DNA of 64,000 bases from Bosea vestrisii (GTDB taxonomy: Bacteria > Pseudomonadota > Alphaproteobacteria > Rhizobiales > Beijerinckiaceae): positions 620,001-684,000 of the forward strand of contig NZ_CP126307.1 in NCBI RefSeq assembly GCF_030144325.1, written 5' to 3'. Under the pieces are notes generated by a model. The model saw only the letters and a program-made list of their open reading frames with translations. It did not search any database and was not told the origin of the DNA. Shown one piece after another: positions 1-8,793 of the stretch. The position numbers and the translations under genes are program-made. The stretch's first letter is position 1, and the number at the start of each line of letters is the position of its first letter.

Positions 1-544
1 CGTCATGGTTCCAGACCATGTCGAGCCAGGCGCCGAGATCGCGGTCGTCAGCGGCGCGGTTGATCGCCTCGACCCCACCCTCTATGGCCGCGACCGGCAG
101 CGCCGCGCCGTCGGTGGCAGCCGCGAGGATATCGGCCATGGCGGCGGACGCGGCAACGAATTGCCGCTGGATCGGCGCCTGCCCCTCCGGATTGAGGATG
201 CGACCGATCTCGTCGAGCAAGGCCTTCGCCGGAATGTCGGCCGGCAGGATCGCGCTGGCGCCGATCGCATTGGCCTGGGTGGTCAGGCGCGGCGACTCGT
301 TGCGTAACAGGCAAAGATAGGGGGTTCCGTTCCGCCTGCGCTCCGCGAGCCGGTCGCGCACTGCCTCGACCGAGGCGCGGTTGGACAGATCGACATCGCT
401 GACAAGCAGGCGCTTCGGCGCCGTCCCGCCCCGCATCGGGTGATGCAGGTCGACGACGTCGCAAGGGCCCCACAGCGACAGGAGCCGCTCCAGCTGGACG
501 CTCTGTTCCGGGCGGTCGGTGATCAGCAGCACGGCGATCGGCAT
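1..544 (-). CDS. HD-GYP/HD-domain signalling protein, N-terminal part (runs off window)
   Basis: Only the first 181 residues are inside the window; the gene continues past base 1. The start ATG is at 542-544. The N-terminal ~125 residues begin MPIAVLLITDRPEQ and have the alternating hydrophobic pattern of a receiver-like (CheY-fold) domain, although I see no convincing phosphoacceptor Asp. The last visible residues, DLGAWLDMVWNHD, resemble the entry to an HD/HD-GYP phosphohydrolase domain, where W.H....T..H is usual. If the rest is HD-GYP, the protein would be a cytoplasmic cyclic-di-GMP phosphodiesterase. The family assignment is inferred from the short C-terminal fragment and is moderate at best. 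Confidence 0.5.
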   Translation of the reverse strand, partial: MPIAVLLITDRPEQSVQLERLLSLWGPCDVVDLHHPMRGGTAPKRLLVSDVDLSNRASVEAVRDRLAERRRNGTPYLCLLRNESPRLTTQANAIGASAILPADIPAKALLDEIGRILNPEGQAPIQRQFVAASAAMADILAAATDGAALPVAAIEGGVEAINRAADDRDLGAWLDMVWNHD

Positions 545-609
545 ATCCTCATAACGAGGACACCCTAGCCGCGGGTCCGTTGAGGTCCCGTGAAACTGAA
601 TCGCTCAAA

Positions 610-637
610 TTCGCCATTTCCTTTCAGAAATGGCGAA
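610..637 (-). terminator. Hairpin downstream of the HPP gene
   Basis: A perfect 10-bp stem (610-619 with 628-637) encloses an 8-nt loop, 15 bases beyond the HPP stop codon. On the minus strand the stem is followed by TTTGAG. It lies between two minus-strand genes and most likely terminates the upstream one. Confidence 0.6.
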
Positions 638-651
638 AAGCCTCGAAACGG

Positions 652-1329
652 CTATGAACTCCGGGCTTGCCGGCGCATCGCGCTCGCTTCGGCATAGTGC
701 AGCAGCCGGTCGAGATCCTCTCGCGCAATGTCGAAGGAATCGCCCATCTGTACCAGGGCCTCGTCGATATCGGGGGCGCTGAACATCGCCGGCGTCGCGG
801 CTTGCGGACCGACATGACCAGCCGGCGGCGGCCGATGCGGATAGCTGCGGCGCGTGAGGGCATGGAACGCGACGCCGAGCGCGACCAGCGAGAGCGAGCA
901 GAGCCCGATCGGCACGAAGGGGAACATCAGCCCCCACTTCATCACGGCCGGGCCGCCGAGCACGGCAGTGAGCGCGACGGCGCCGCCTGGGGGATGCAGC
1001 GAGCGCGTCAGCGACATGATCGCGATCGCGAGCGCGACGGCCAGCGCCGCGGCGATTGTCAGATCCGGCACGGCCCAGCCGACCGCGAGCCCGACCAAGG
1101 CCGAGATCACATTACCACCGACCACCGGCCAGGGCTGCGCCAGCGGACTTGCCGGAACCACGAAGACCAGGACCGCCGAAGCGCCGATCGGCGCCACCAC
1201 CAGCGGCGAATGGGTCGGGAACACGTATCCGGCCGCCGCGGTGAGCGCGATCGCGGCGAAGACGCCGGTACAGGCAACGACACGCTCGGTCAGCGTCGCG
1301 CCGGCGAGGATCGGTTGAAACAGCTTCAC
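652..1329 (-). CDS. HPP family integral membrane protein
   Basis: A 225-residue protein with about four hydrophobic segments in the first 175 residues and a soluble C-terminal tail. It carries the family signature SLHPPGGA (HPP at about 112-114) and the preceding PIGASAVLVF segment. HPP proteins are membrane proteins; some cyanobacterial members have been linked to nitrite transport, and the substrate here is unknown. I chose the GTG at 1327-1329 because GGAGAG lies about six bases upstream and the protein then begins KLFQPILAGA like its relatives. An ATG at 1425 would add 32 residues without membrane character. The gene stands alone and ends at a hairpin. Confidence 0.8.
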   Translation of the reverse strand: MKLFQPILAGATLTERVVACTGVFAAIALTAAAGYVFPTHSPLVVAPIGASAVLVFVVPASPLAQPWPVVGGNVISALVGLAVGWAVPDLTIAAALAVALAIAIMSLTRSLHPPGGAVALTAVLGGPAVMKWGLMFPFVPIGLCSLSLVALGVAFHALTRRSYPHRPPPAGHVGPQAATPAMFSAPDIDEALVQMGDSFDIAREDLDRLLHYAEASAMRRQARSS

Positions 1330-1507
1330 GGCCGGCTCTCCGGAGCATGGCCCGCCCGCCACCCGGCCGAGCGAGACAGGCTCCCACGTCAGTCTAGGAC
1401 CGCCTCTATAATAGGCATTACGCACAATTCAACGGCAAAATAACAAATTCACATGCACGAACGTGAATTACATGAGGCATCTGAAGCAAACACCAGAAGC
1501 ACAACAA

Positions 1508-1531
1508 AAAAGGCGCCCGAAGGCGCCTTTT
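1508..1531 (-). terminator. Rho-independent terminator of the cold-shock gene
   Basis: A 10-bp stem (1508-1517 with 1522-1531), GC-rich at its core, with a 4-nt CGAA loop. On the minus strand it is followed by a run of T (complement of the A-run at 1506-1511). It is placed just after the stop of the cold-shock gene. Confidence 0.85.
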
Positions 1532-1546
1532 CAGAGAACATTTTTC

Positions 1547-2158
1547 TCAGTGCGAGCTCGGAGGCCCGCCCTGCTCCATCCGGATCTCGGCCGCCATCAG
1601 CCCCTTCGGCCCAGGCCCGTAGCGCACCAGCACGACCTGCCCCGGGATCAGCTCGACGATGCCGTAGCGGCGCAGCGTTTCCATATGCACGAAGATGTCG
1701 GGTGAGCCCTCCCCGGCGGAGACGAAGCCGAACCCACGCAGGCGGTTGAACCACTTCACCACCATACGCTCGAGCCCGCTGGTTGGCGTGATCGTCGCAT
1801 TGGTCCGCGGCATCGGCATCTCGGCCGGGTGACGCGCGGCAGAGGTGTCGATCGAGAGCACGCGGACGGCCTGGCGGCCCCGTGCCTTCGCGATCGCCTC
1901 GAGCACGATGCGGGCGCCTTCGGCGATGGCGTGGAAGCCGTCGCGCTTCAGGGTGGTGACATGGACCAGGACGTCGCTGCCACCATCCTGTGGCACGACG
2001 AAGCCGTAGCCCTTGCTGACGTCGAACCATTTGACATGGCCCGTGATCTCGACCGTCTGCTCGCCAACGTCGTCAGGCCCGTCCAGCCGCACGATCCGGT
2101 TGAGCGATTGCAGCGGGCCGACCGGTGGCCTGCCTCCGTCGCCGTATTCGTCGGACAT
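1547..2158 (-). CDS. Two-domain cold-shock protein
   Basis: A 203-residue protein with two OB-fold cold-shock domains. The first spans residues ~37-105 with RNP1-like KGYGFV (49-54) and RNP2-like VLVHV (64-68). The second spans ~131-195 with RGFGFV (141-146) and IFVHM (155-159). A flexible linker rich in Pro and Thr separates them. Duplicated-CSD proteins of about 200 residues are common in Alphaproteobacteria. They bind single-stranded RNA or DNA and act as RNA chaperones or antiterminators in the cytoplasm. The second domain is more diverged, as is usual. The gene is monocistronic with a strong terminator. Confidence 0.92.
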   Translation of the reverse strand: MSDEYGDGGRPPVGPLQSLNRIVRLDGPDDVGEQTVEITGHVKWFDVSKGYGFVVPQDGGSDVLVHVTTLKRDGFHAIAEGARIVLEAIAKARGRQAVRVLSIDTSAARHPAEMPMPRTNATITPTSGLERMVVKWFNRLRGFGFVSAGEGSPDIFVHMETLRRYGIVELIPGQVVLVRYGPGPKGLMAAEIRMEQGGPPSSH

Positions 2159-2351
2159 GTCCCGCTCATCTCCGCCGCGAACGTGATTCGTGACGTGACG
2201 ATAGCACCCCGGCGGAGTCGCGAAACAGTCGCTTCCGGCTCATCCACATCATCAGCATGCGTAAACCCTGTGAGAGACCAACGAAAGCTGCGCCTTGTCG
2301 CTTTCGTGCATCGCGCCGATGATCGTGCGAACCGCGCTCGGGAGACCAGTC

Positions 2352-3470
2352 ATGCGCATCGCCCGCATCGAACCCTTCATCCTGCACATCCCGGTCACCG
2401 GCGGCTCGATCGCCGATTCGACCCACCGGATCAGCCATTGGGGCGTGGTCGGCACGACGATCACCACCGAGGACGGGCTCGTCGGCTACGGCTTCACCGG
2501 CACCCATGCCGACCTTGCTTCCGACCGGCTGATCACGTCTTGCATCCGCGATTGCTACGCGCCATTGCTCGCCGGCGAGGATGCCTCCGAGCATTCCCGG
2601 CTCTGGTTGAAGCTCGCCCGCCATCCGGCGCTACAATGGGTCGGCCGTGCCGGCATCACCCAGCTCGCACTCGCCGCCGTCGACGTCGCCCTCTGGGATC
2701 TGAAGGCGAAGAAGGCCGGTACGCCGCTCTGGCATCTGCTCGGCGGCGCCAGCAAGGCCAAGCTCGAAGCCTACAACACCGATATCGGCTGGCTCTCGAT
2801 CCCCAAGGACGAGCTCGTCGAGGGCGCGCGCATGGCGGTCGAGCGCGACGGCTTCCATCGCATCAAGGTCAAGGTCGGCCATGCCGATCCGATGACCGAT
2901 ATCGGCCGTCTCGAAGCGGTGCGCCGCGCCATAGGCGACCATGTCACCATGGCGATCGACGGCAACGGCAAATGGGATCTGCCGACCTGCAAGCGCTTCT
3001 GCGCCCGCGCCGAGGCCCTCGACATTTTCTGGTTCGAGGAACCGCTCTGGTACGACGATATCGGCTCGCATGCCGAGCTCGCCCGCTCGACCTCGATCCC
3101 GGTCGCGCTCGGCGAGCAGCTCTACACGCTCGATGCCTTCCGCGCCTTCGTGCAGGCCGGCGCGATCCACTATGTTCAGCCCGATGTCACCCGCCTCGGC
3201 GGCATCACCGAATACATCCAGGTGGCGGAGCTGGCGCTGGCCCATCGCTTGCCGGTCGCGCCTCATGCCGGCGAGATGAGCCAGGTCCACGTCCATCTCG
3301 CCTACTGGCATCCGGCGACGCCGGTGCTCGAATACATTCCCTGGATCAAGGACGCTTTCGCGGAACCCGCCAATGTCGCCGATGGTTGTTTCCGTAGACC
3401 AGAACAGCCCGGCGCCGGCACCACGCCGACGAAGGACGCGTTCGCCCGCTTCGCCAAGCCGCTGGCCTGA
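2352..3470 (+). CDS. Enolase-superfamily enzyme, mandelate racemase subgroup
   Basis: A 372-residue protein with the MR/muconate-lactonizing lid domain followed by a TIM barrel. Visible catalytic elements are KVKVG (Lys172 and Lys174), the metal ligands Asp203 (AIDGNG), Glu229 (WFEEPLW) and the Glu of GEQLY, and an Asp-His dyad (QPDVTRLGG and APHAGEM). The KxK motif with a C-terminal His is typical of the mandelate racemase subgroup, which contains racemases and sugar-acid dehydratases. The start at 2352 has GGAGA upstream; an upstream in-frame ATG at 2295 lacks a good site. Sugar-acid genes lie within 6 kb, so a sugar-acid dehydratase is my preferred guess. The substrate cannot be read from the sequence. 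Confidence 0.85.
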   Translation: MRIARIEPFILHIPVTGGSIADSTHRISHWGVVGTTITTEDGLVGYGFTGTHADLASDRLITSCIRDCYAPLLAGEDASEHSRLWLKLARHPALQWVGRAGITQLALAAVDVALWDLKAKKAGTPLWHLLGGASKAKLEAYNTDIGWLSIPKDELVEGARMAVERDGFHRIKVKVGHADPMTDIGRLEAVRRAIGDHVTMAIDGNGKWDLPTCKRFCARAEALDIFWFEEPLWYDDIGSHAELARSTSIPVALGEQLYTLDAFRAFVQAGAIHYVQPDVTRLGGITEYIQVAELALAHRLPVAPHAGEMSQVHVHLAYWHPATPVLEYIPWIKDAFAEPANVADGCFRRPEQPGAGTTPTKDAFARFAKPLA

Positions 3471-3481
3471 AGGACCCCATC

Positions 3482-4114
3482 ATGCCCGATTTTGCCACCC
3501 TCGCTTTGTTCACCGCCGCCTGCGCCGTGCTGACCGCGACGCCCGGGCCGGACATGCTACTGATCGCCTCGCGCAGCATGAGCCAGGGTCGTGCCGCCGG
3601 CTTCATGACCTATGCCGGCATTGCCACCGGCAGCTATCTCCAGGCGCTCGCCGCCGCCTATGGCCTGTCGCAGCTCTTTCTGCTGGTGCCGGCGGCCTAT
3701 GACGCGCTGCGCTGGGCCGGCGCGGCCTATCTCGCCTGGCTCGCCTGGAAGACTTTCAGGTCGCCCGCGACTTTGTTCGCGCCGACGGCAGATGCGGCGC
3801 GCTTCCCGCTGCGCCAGATCTTCCTGCAGGGGCTGCTGACCAACCTGCTCAATCCGAAGATGGCGCTGTTCATGCTGGCGCTGCTGCCGCAGTTCCTCAA
3901 GCCCGAGGCCGGCTCGCTGCTGCTCCAGGTCATGGTGCTGGCGACGATCCTCAACCTGATGGGCCTCCTCGCCAACGGCATCGTCATCATGACCGCGAGC
4001 CGCCTCGGCCGCGCCATCGCAAGCCGCCCGCATTTGGCGCTCTGGCCGCAGCGCGTCCTCGGCGTCGTCTTCGGCGGGCTGGCGGTGAGGCTGGCACTGG
4101 CGTCGCGCGATTAG
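3482..4114 (+). CDS. LysE/RhtB family amino-acid exporter
   Basis: A 210-residue inner-membrane protein with about six hydrophobic helices and the N-terminal TPGPDMLLI motif of the LysE/RhtB family. Members export amino acids such as threonine, homoserine or lysine using the proton gradient. It begins 11 bases after the racemase-like gene, so the two may be cotranscribed. The export substrate is unknown. Confidence 0.88.
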   Translation: MPDFATLALFTAACAVLTATPGPDMLLIASRSMSQGRAAGFMTYAGIATGSYLQALAAAYGLSQLFLLVPAAYDALRWAGAAYLAWLAWKTFRSPATLFAPTADAARFPLRQIFLQGLLTNLLNPKMALFMLALLPQFLKPEAGSLLLQVMVLATILNLMGLLANGIVIMTASRLGRAIASRPHLALWPQRVLGVVFGGLAVRLALASRD

Positions 4115-4156
4115 CTGATCAGAGCTCGCGGCACCCGTCTTTGAAAACTGCCCTTC

Positions 4157-4320
4157 CCGTCATGGTCGGGCTTGTCCCGACCATCCACGTCTTCGTTCCT
4201 GCGATGCGGTGTTCAAGACGTGGATGCTCGCCACAAGGGCGAGCATGACGAGCTGGAATGGCGCCGTGTTCATGGGTTCCGGGCTCGCTGCCGCGCAGCG
4301 CCCCGGAATGACGGCCGAGC
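4157..4320. repeat. Intergenic palindromic repeats (two families)
   Basis: This gene-free gap holds two inverted repeat units. At 4157-4250 the motif CATGGTCGGG-CTTGTCCCGACC followed by ATCCACGTCTT is mirrored by AAGACGTGGATG and a CTCGCC/GGCGAG stem ending in CATGACG. At 4272-4318 a second palindrome runs from TTCCGGGCTCGC to GCGCCCCGGAATGACGG. Relatives of the first unit occur at 6897-6990, 8678-8790 and 62138-62185. These look like non-coding REP/MITE-like elements. Confidence 0.8.
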
Positions 4321-4323
4321 CAT

Positions 4324-5037
4324 TTAGTTTGCCAGCCGCGCCAGCACCGGGCCGATCTCGCTGCGCACGACGAGATCGGCGATCGGGTCGAGATCGGTCG
4401 GCTCGCGGTTGAGGATGACGAGCTTGGCACCATTGCGCTTGGCGATCACCGGAAAGGTCGCGGCCGGAAAGACGACGAGCGAGGAGCCGGCGACCAGATA
4501 GAGGTCGGCCGACATCGTCAGCTCATGTGCCCGCAACATCGGCTGCTGCGGCATTTGCTGGCCGAAGGAAATCGTCGCCGTCTTCACCACGCCGGCGCAC
4601 ATCACGCAGGTGGCCGGCTCGCCACTCGCCTCGAACTGCGCCCGGATCGCCGCGAGCTCGTGCCGCCAGCCGCAGGTCAGGCAGGTGGCATAGGTGCCGT
4701 TGCCGTGCAGTTCGATCACGCCATCCTCGGCGATGCCGGAAGCCTGGTGCAGGCCGTCGATATTCTGGGTGATCACGCCGGGCGAGCGCCCTTCCGCCAC
4801 CAACGTCGCCAGCGCCCGATGGCCGCGATTGGGCCTGGCGTCGCGATAATGGTCGTCCATGGCGAATTTGCGCCGCCAGGCCTCGATCCGCGCCTCGCGG
4901 CTGGCGAGAAAGGCATCGAACGGGATCGGCTTGTTCTGCATCCAGGGCGAGCCGGGCGAGCGGAAATCCGGCACGCCCGATTCGGTCGAGATCCCCGCCC
5001 CGGTGAACGGCACGATCACCCGGGCGCGGTCGAGCAT
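4324..5037 (-). CDS. cobB: Sirtuin NAD-dependent protein deacylase (N-terminus frameshifted)
   Basis: The readable frame gives 237 residues of a class III (Sir2) deacylase. It shows FTGAGISTESGVPDFRS (~11-27), TQNIDGLH (~90-97), catalytic His111 in ELHGN, two zinc-binding CxxC pairs (Cys119/122 and Cys144/147) and GSSLVVFPA. The enzyme removes acyl groups from lysines using NAD. Usual family members carry about 15 more residues before the GAGIS motif. Those residues are present upstream, starting at the ATG at 5078-5080 (MDEATQDAIE), but in another frame. Removing one base from the CCC run at 5049-5051 joins the frames into a 251-residue protein. The ATG at 5037 is therefore only the start of the readable part. 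Confidence 0.88.
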   Translation of the reverse strand: MLDRARVIVPFTGAGISTESGVPDFRSPGSPWMQNKPIPFDAFLASREARIEAWRRKFAMDDHYRDARPNRGHRALATLVAEGRSPGVITQNIDGLHQASGIAEDGVIELHGNGTYATCLTCGWRHELAAIRAQFEASGEPATCVMCAGVVKTATISFGQQMPQQPMLRAHELTMSADLYLVAGSSLVVFPAATFPVIAKRNGAKLVILNREPTDLDPIADLVVRSEIGPVLARLAN

Positions 5038-5190
5038 GGCGTGCAGTTCCCTCGATCGCGTCCTGCGTCGCCTCGTCCATGCCGTCAGCCTCGCATTGCT
5101 CCGGTTCGAATATGGGGCTTAGCCGTGCCGCGCTCCAGCCCTGCTTGCCCGACCGTTGACGTCGCAGCGAAGGCACCGCAAAGCTCAGCC

Positions 5191-6375
5191 ATGCCTGCGC
5201 CCTCTCCCGCCCCGCTCAATCCTGATCTCATCGACACCGCGACCCCGCCGATTCCCGAGGCCAAGGCCTGGGCCCGCGGATATGCCGGTAGCAATGGCCC
5301 GCTGATCGACCTGTCGCAGGCCGTGCCGGGCGCCCCGCCGCCGGTTGCTCTGCTCGAGCGACTCGCCGAGGCTGCGGCGCTGCCCGAGAGCACGCGCTAC
5401 GGGCCGATCGCCGGCGACGATATCCTGCGCGAGGCCTATGCCGCCGAGAGTAGCGCCTTCTATGGCGGGGCGATCCGGCCGCAGGAGGTCGCGATCACCG
5501 CCGGCTGCAACCAGGCCTATGTCACCGTGATGATGGCGCTGGCCCGCGCCGGCGACAATGTGCTGCTGCCGACGCCCTGGTACTTCAACCATGAGATGAC
5601 GCTGAACATGCTCGGCGTCGAGCCGCGCCCGCTGCCCTGCGACCCGGCTCAAGGCTTCGTCCCCGATGCCGAACGCGCAGAGGCGCTGATCGACGAGCGC
5701 ACGCGCGCCATCGTGCTGGTGACGCCGAACAATCCGACCGGCGCGGTCTATCCGCCTGCCACCATCGCCGCCTTCGCCGCGCTCTGCCGCAGGCGCAAGA
5801 TCTGGCTCGTGCTCGACGAGACCTATCGCGACTTCCTGCCGGAAGGCGCCGACCGGCCGCATGAACTCTTCAGCACAAGCGACTGGCAGGATTCGCTGAT
5901 CGGCCTCTACAGCTTCTCCAAGGCTTATGCCGTTCCCGGCTGGCGGCTCGGTGCGATCACCGCCGGCGAGGCGGCGCTGGCCCAGATCGGCAAGGTGCTT
6001 GACTGCGTCCAGATCAGCCCGGTTCGCGCCGGCCAGAGCGCCGTCGCCTGGGGCATCGACGGCATCCGCGCCTGGCGGCAAGCCAATCGCGCTGAGATGA
6101 ACTCCCGCGCCGCGCTCTTCCGGCAGGCGATTGCGCCGCTGAACGGCTGGAGCGTGCTCGCCGCCGGTGCCTATTTCGCCTATGTCGCCCACCCGTTCGA
6201 GGGCGTGCCGGCAGCCGAGGTCGTCCGCCGATTGGTGCAGGAACGCGGTGTGCTCGCTTTGCCCGGCCCCTATTTCGGTCCCGGTCAGGAGCAGCATCTG
6301 CGCATCGCCATCGCCAATGTCGCAGCCGAGCGCATCGCCGCGCTCGGCGAGCGGCTGAAGGGCTTTTCGCTCTGA
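5191..6375 (+). CDS. PLP-dependent aminotransferase, class I/II
   Basis: A 394-residue fold-type I aminotransferase. Visible elements are the substrate/PLP segment TAGCNQAYV, VTPNNPTGAVYP, LVLDETYRDF and the Schiff-base lysine Lys244 in YSFSKAYAVPGWRLG. It transfers an amino group between an amino acid and a 2-oxo acid in the cytosol. The length is normal for the aspartate aminotransferase superfamily. The start at 5191 was chosen because the protein then opens with the expected N-terminal arm; the frame stays open further upstream through the antisense sirtuin region, which is a shadow. It is divergent from the sirtuin. Substrate unknown. Confidence 0.88.
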   Translation: MPAPSPAPLNPDLIDTATPPIPEAKAWARGYAGSNGPLIDLSQAVPGAPPPVALLERLAEAAALPESTRYGPIAGDDILREAYAAESSAFYGGAIRPQEVAITAGCNQAYVTVMMALARAGDNVLLPTPWYFNHEMTLNMLGVEPRPLPCDPAQGFVPDAERAEALIDERTRAIVLVTPNNPTGAVYPPATIAAFAALCRRRKIWLVLDETYRDFLPEGADRPHELFSTSDWQDSLIGLYSFSKAYAVPGWRLGAITAGEAALAQIGKVLDCVQISPVRAGQSAVAWGIDGIRAWRQANRAEMNSRAALFRQAIAPLNGWSVLAAGAYFAYVAHPFEGVPAAEVVRRLVQERGVLALPGPYFGPGQEQHLRIAIANVAAERIAALGERLKGFSL

Positions 6376-6382
6376 GACAGTC

Positions 6383-6775
6383 TCAGCGCAGCAGCGCCGC
6401 ATAGCGCTCGCGATAGGCATGGACCAGCAATCCACCCGTCACGATCAGGATGATCGCTACCGGAATGCCGGCCGGGTTGATGGCGACGTGGAACAGCACG
6501 ATCACCGCTATCACCGGCGCGATCAGGGCAAGGCCAAGGGCCGGCACCACGTTGAGCAGCAGGCTCAGTCCCCCGGCGAGGTTCACCGCCTTGAGGAAGG
6601 GCCAGAAGAAGCCGGAGTTCTGCAGCGCGGCTTCGAAGATTAGTCCGCGTTCAGAAGTCGGTGGATGGATCAGGTGAGTGCCGGTGGCGAGCCACCAGAA
6701 ACCGTCGACGGCGCTGACGATGAAGAGCAGGCCGAGCACCACACGAGGCAGCGTGACCATCAGAAAATTGCGCAT
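6383..6775 (-). CDS. DoxX-like small membrane protein
   Basis: A 130-residue protein with four hydrophobic helices (about residues 7-28, 62-80, 83-100 and 103-121), resembling the DoxX/DUF417-like families of inner-membrane proteins. It opens MRNFLMVTLPRVVLGLLFIVSAVDGFWWL, where the first helix carries the family-like G-FIVSAVDG pattern. It lies convergent to the aminotransferase with only seven bases between stops. No catalytic residue is visible and the function is unknown. Confidence 0.7.
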   Translation of the reverse strand: MRNFLMVTLPRVVLGLLFIVSAVDGFWWLATGTHLIHPPTSERGLIFEAALQNSGFFWPFLKAVNLAGGLSLLLNVVPALGLALIAPVIAVIVLFHVAINPAGIPVAIILIVTGGLLVHAYRERYAALLR

Positions 6776-6896
6776 TAAGAAGGCCCGATGAGGCAGGAGG
6801 GAGTTACTGGATAGCTGCGCCAGCTTGGTCCCGGCAGAGGCGCTTTTGCCGCGCGACCTTCCGTCATCGCGAAACCGTTCGACCCTGCCACCACGC

Positions 6897-6990
6897 CGTC
6901 ATGTTCGTTCCTGTGGCAAGCATTCACGTCTTGAACGCCGCTTGTACGAAGGAAGACGTGGATGGTCGGGACAAGCCCGACCATGACGAG
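6897..6990. repeat. Dispersed palindromic repeat copy
   Basis: This contains AAGACGTGGATGGTCGGG followed by ACAAGCCCGACCATGACG, the same unit as at 4157, in inverted orientation and preceded by a related CATGTTC...CACGTCTTGAA half. It fills the gap between the DoxX-like and UxaA-like genes. Confidence 0.75.
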
Positions 6991-7022
6991 GGAGACGTCG
7001 GATGCAGCCGCCAGCCGCCCGC

Positions 7023-8552
7023 TCACATCGTCGCGCCGATCTGCCAGGGCACGAATTCGGCGTCGCCATAGCCCATCTCCTCGGACTTCGACTTCTCGCC
7101 CGAGGCGATCTTCAGCAGATAGTCGAAGATCTCCTTGCCCTTCTCCTCCAGCGTCACGCCGTCGAGGACATCGCCGCAATTGAGGTCCATGTCGTCGGTC
7201 TGCTTCAGATACATCGGCGTGTTGGTCGCGAGCTTGACCGAGGGCGTCGGCTTGCAGCCATAGGCCGAGCCGCGGCCGGTGGTGAAGGCGAGGATGTTGG
7301 CGCCGCCGGCGACCTGCCCCGTCGCCGAAACCGGATCGTAGCCGGGCGTGTCCATGTAGACGAAGCCCTTGGTCCGGACCGGCTCGGCATAGTGATAGAC
7401 GGCGGCCAGCGTCTTGGTGCCGCCCTTGGCGGCAGCGCCGAGCGACTTCTCCAGGATGGTCGTCAGCCCGCCGGCCTTGTTGCCGGGCGACGGGTTGTTG
7501 TTCATGTCCATCCGGGCCCGCGCCGTATAGTCCTCCCACCACTTGATGATGCCGACGAGCTTCTCGCCGACCTCGCGGGTCGCGGCGCGGCGGGTCAGCA
7601 GGTGTTCGGCGCCGTAGATCTCCGGCGTCTCGGAGAGGATCGCGGTGCCGCCATGCTCGACCAGGAGGTCGACCGCCTTGCCCAGTGCTGGATTAGCGGT
7701 GATGCCGGAATAGCCGTCCGAGCCGCCACATTGCAGCGCCAGCATCAGCTCGGAAGCCGGCACGGTTTCGCGCACGGCGCGATTGGCGATCGGCAGCATC
7801 ACCTTCAGCGCCTCGATCCCGGCCGCGACGGCCTTCCGGGTGCCGCCGGTTTCCTGGATGGTCAGCGTGCGGAAGACGTCGCTCTCCTCGACGCCATAGG
7901 CTTCCTTCATCCGCTTGATCTGGAAACCCTCGCAGCCGAGGCCGACAACTAGCACCGCCGCCATGTTCGGATTGCAGGCATAGCCCCAGGTCGTGCGCTT
8001 CAGCACCTCGAAGCTCTCGCCATTGTAGTCGATACCGCAGCCGGTGCCGTGCGTCAGGGCGATGACGCCGTCGACATTGGGATAGTCGGCGAGCAGGCCG
8101 GAGCGCTTGACCTCCTCGGCCATGAAGCGCGCGGCCGAGGCCGAGCAGTTCACCGAGGTCAGGATGCCGACATAGTTGCGCGTGCCGGCATTGCCGGCCT
8201 TGCGGCGAAAGCCCTCGAAGGTCGCCTGCTGCTCGACCGGCAGCACGAATTCCGGCTTGGCCTCCGCGCAGAAGGCGTAGTCGCGCTCGAAGGCGTGGAA
8301 GCCGGTATTGTGCTCGTGCACCCATTCGCCGGGCGGGATGTCGAGCGTGGCGAAGCCGATGATCTGGCCGAACTTGCGGATCGGCTCGTCCTTGGCGATC
8401 GGCACCAGCGCGACCTTGTGGCCGCGCGGAATCCGCTTCAGCGCGGTGACCCCGGCAGCGCTGACACCGACATCGATCGGATCGACCGCTACCGCGACAT
8501 TATCGGCGGCATTGAGCTTCAGCGTGCGCGGCGGAACGGCTTTGTCGAGCAT
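7023..8552 (-). CDS. UxaA/GarD family altronate or galactarate dehydratase
   Basis: A 509-residue protein. The N-terminal ~95 residues form a SAF-type domain (LKLNAADNVAVAVDPIDVG... to GEWVHEHNTGF), followed by the large UxaA C-terminal domain with NCSASAARF, LTHGTGCGI, CNPNMAAVLVVGLGCEG, QCGGSDGYSGITANPALG and DMNNNPSPGNKAGGLTTI. These enzymes are iron-dependent dehydratases that convert D-altronate or galactarate to 2-keto-3-deoxy acids. The start at 8552 begins MLDKAVPPRT at the proper domain border; upstream in-frame sequence is repeat-derived. Its length (altronate dehydratase ~495, galactarate dehydratase ~523) does not separate the two activities. Gluconate genes lie directly upstream on the same strand. 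Confidence 0.9.
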   Translation of the reverse strand: MLDKAVPPRTLKLNAADNVAVAVDPIDVGVSAAGVTALKRIPRGHKVALVPIAKDEPIRKFGQIIGFATLDIPPGEWVHEHNTGFHAFERDYAFCAEAKPEFVLPVEQQATFEGFRRKAGNAGTRNYVGILTSVNCSASAARFMAEEVKRSGLLADYPNVDGVIALTHGTGCGIDYNGESFEVLKRTTWGYACNPNMAAVLVVGLGCEGFQIKRMKEAYGVEESDVFRTLTIQETGGTRKAVAAGIEALKVMLPIANRAVRETVPASELMLALQCGGSDGYSGITANPALGKAVDLLVEHGGTAILSETPEIYGAEHLLTRRAATREVGEKLVGIIKWWEDYTARARMDMNNNPSPGNKAGGLTTILEKSLGAAAKGGTKTLAAVYHYAEPVRTKGFVYMDTPGYDPVSATGQVAGGANILAFTTGRGSAYGCKPTPSVKLATNTPMYLKQTDDMDLNCGDVLDGVTLEEKGKEIFDYLLKIASGEKSKSEEMGYGDAEFVPWQIGATM

Positions 8553-8677
8553 GGTGATACCTTGGGATCGGCGGCTCCCCCGCCTCCCCCAAGCAATGCG
8601 CCGATTGCGGCCTTTTTTCAATCGGTTGAAACTGGGAGCGGGCTTGCAGCTGGCGCCGGGTGTAGGCGGGACCACAC

Positions 8678-8790
8678 CCGTCATGCTCGGGCTTGACCCG
8701 AGCATCTCAGGCCGGAAGGGCTCCGGTCAGCGCCTTCTCGTCCTGAGATTCTCGGGCCTGCGCTTCGCTTCACCCGAGAATGACGACCTT
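8678..8790. repeat. Dispersed palindromic repeat, variant copy
   Basis: The unit CGTCATGCTCGGGCTTGACC-CGAGCAT is followed by CTGAGATTCTCGGG and closed by CACCCGAGAATGACGA. It belongs to the same general family of CATGACG-ended palindromes seen at 4157 and 62138. It lies in the gap between the UxaA-like gene and gluconokinase. Confidence 0.75.
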
Positions 8791-8793
8791 GCG

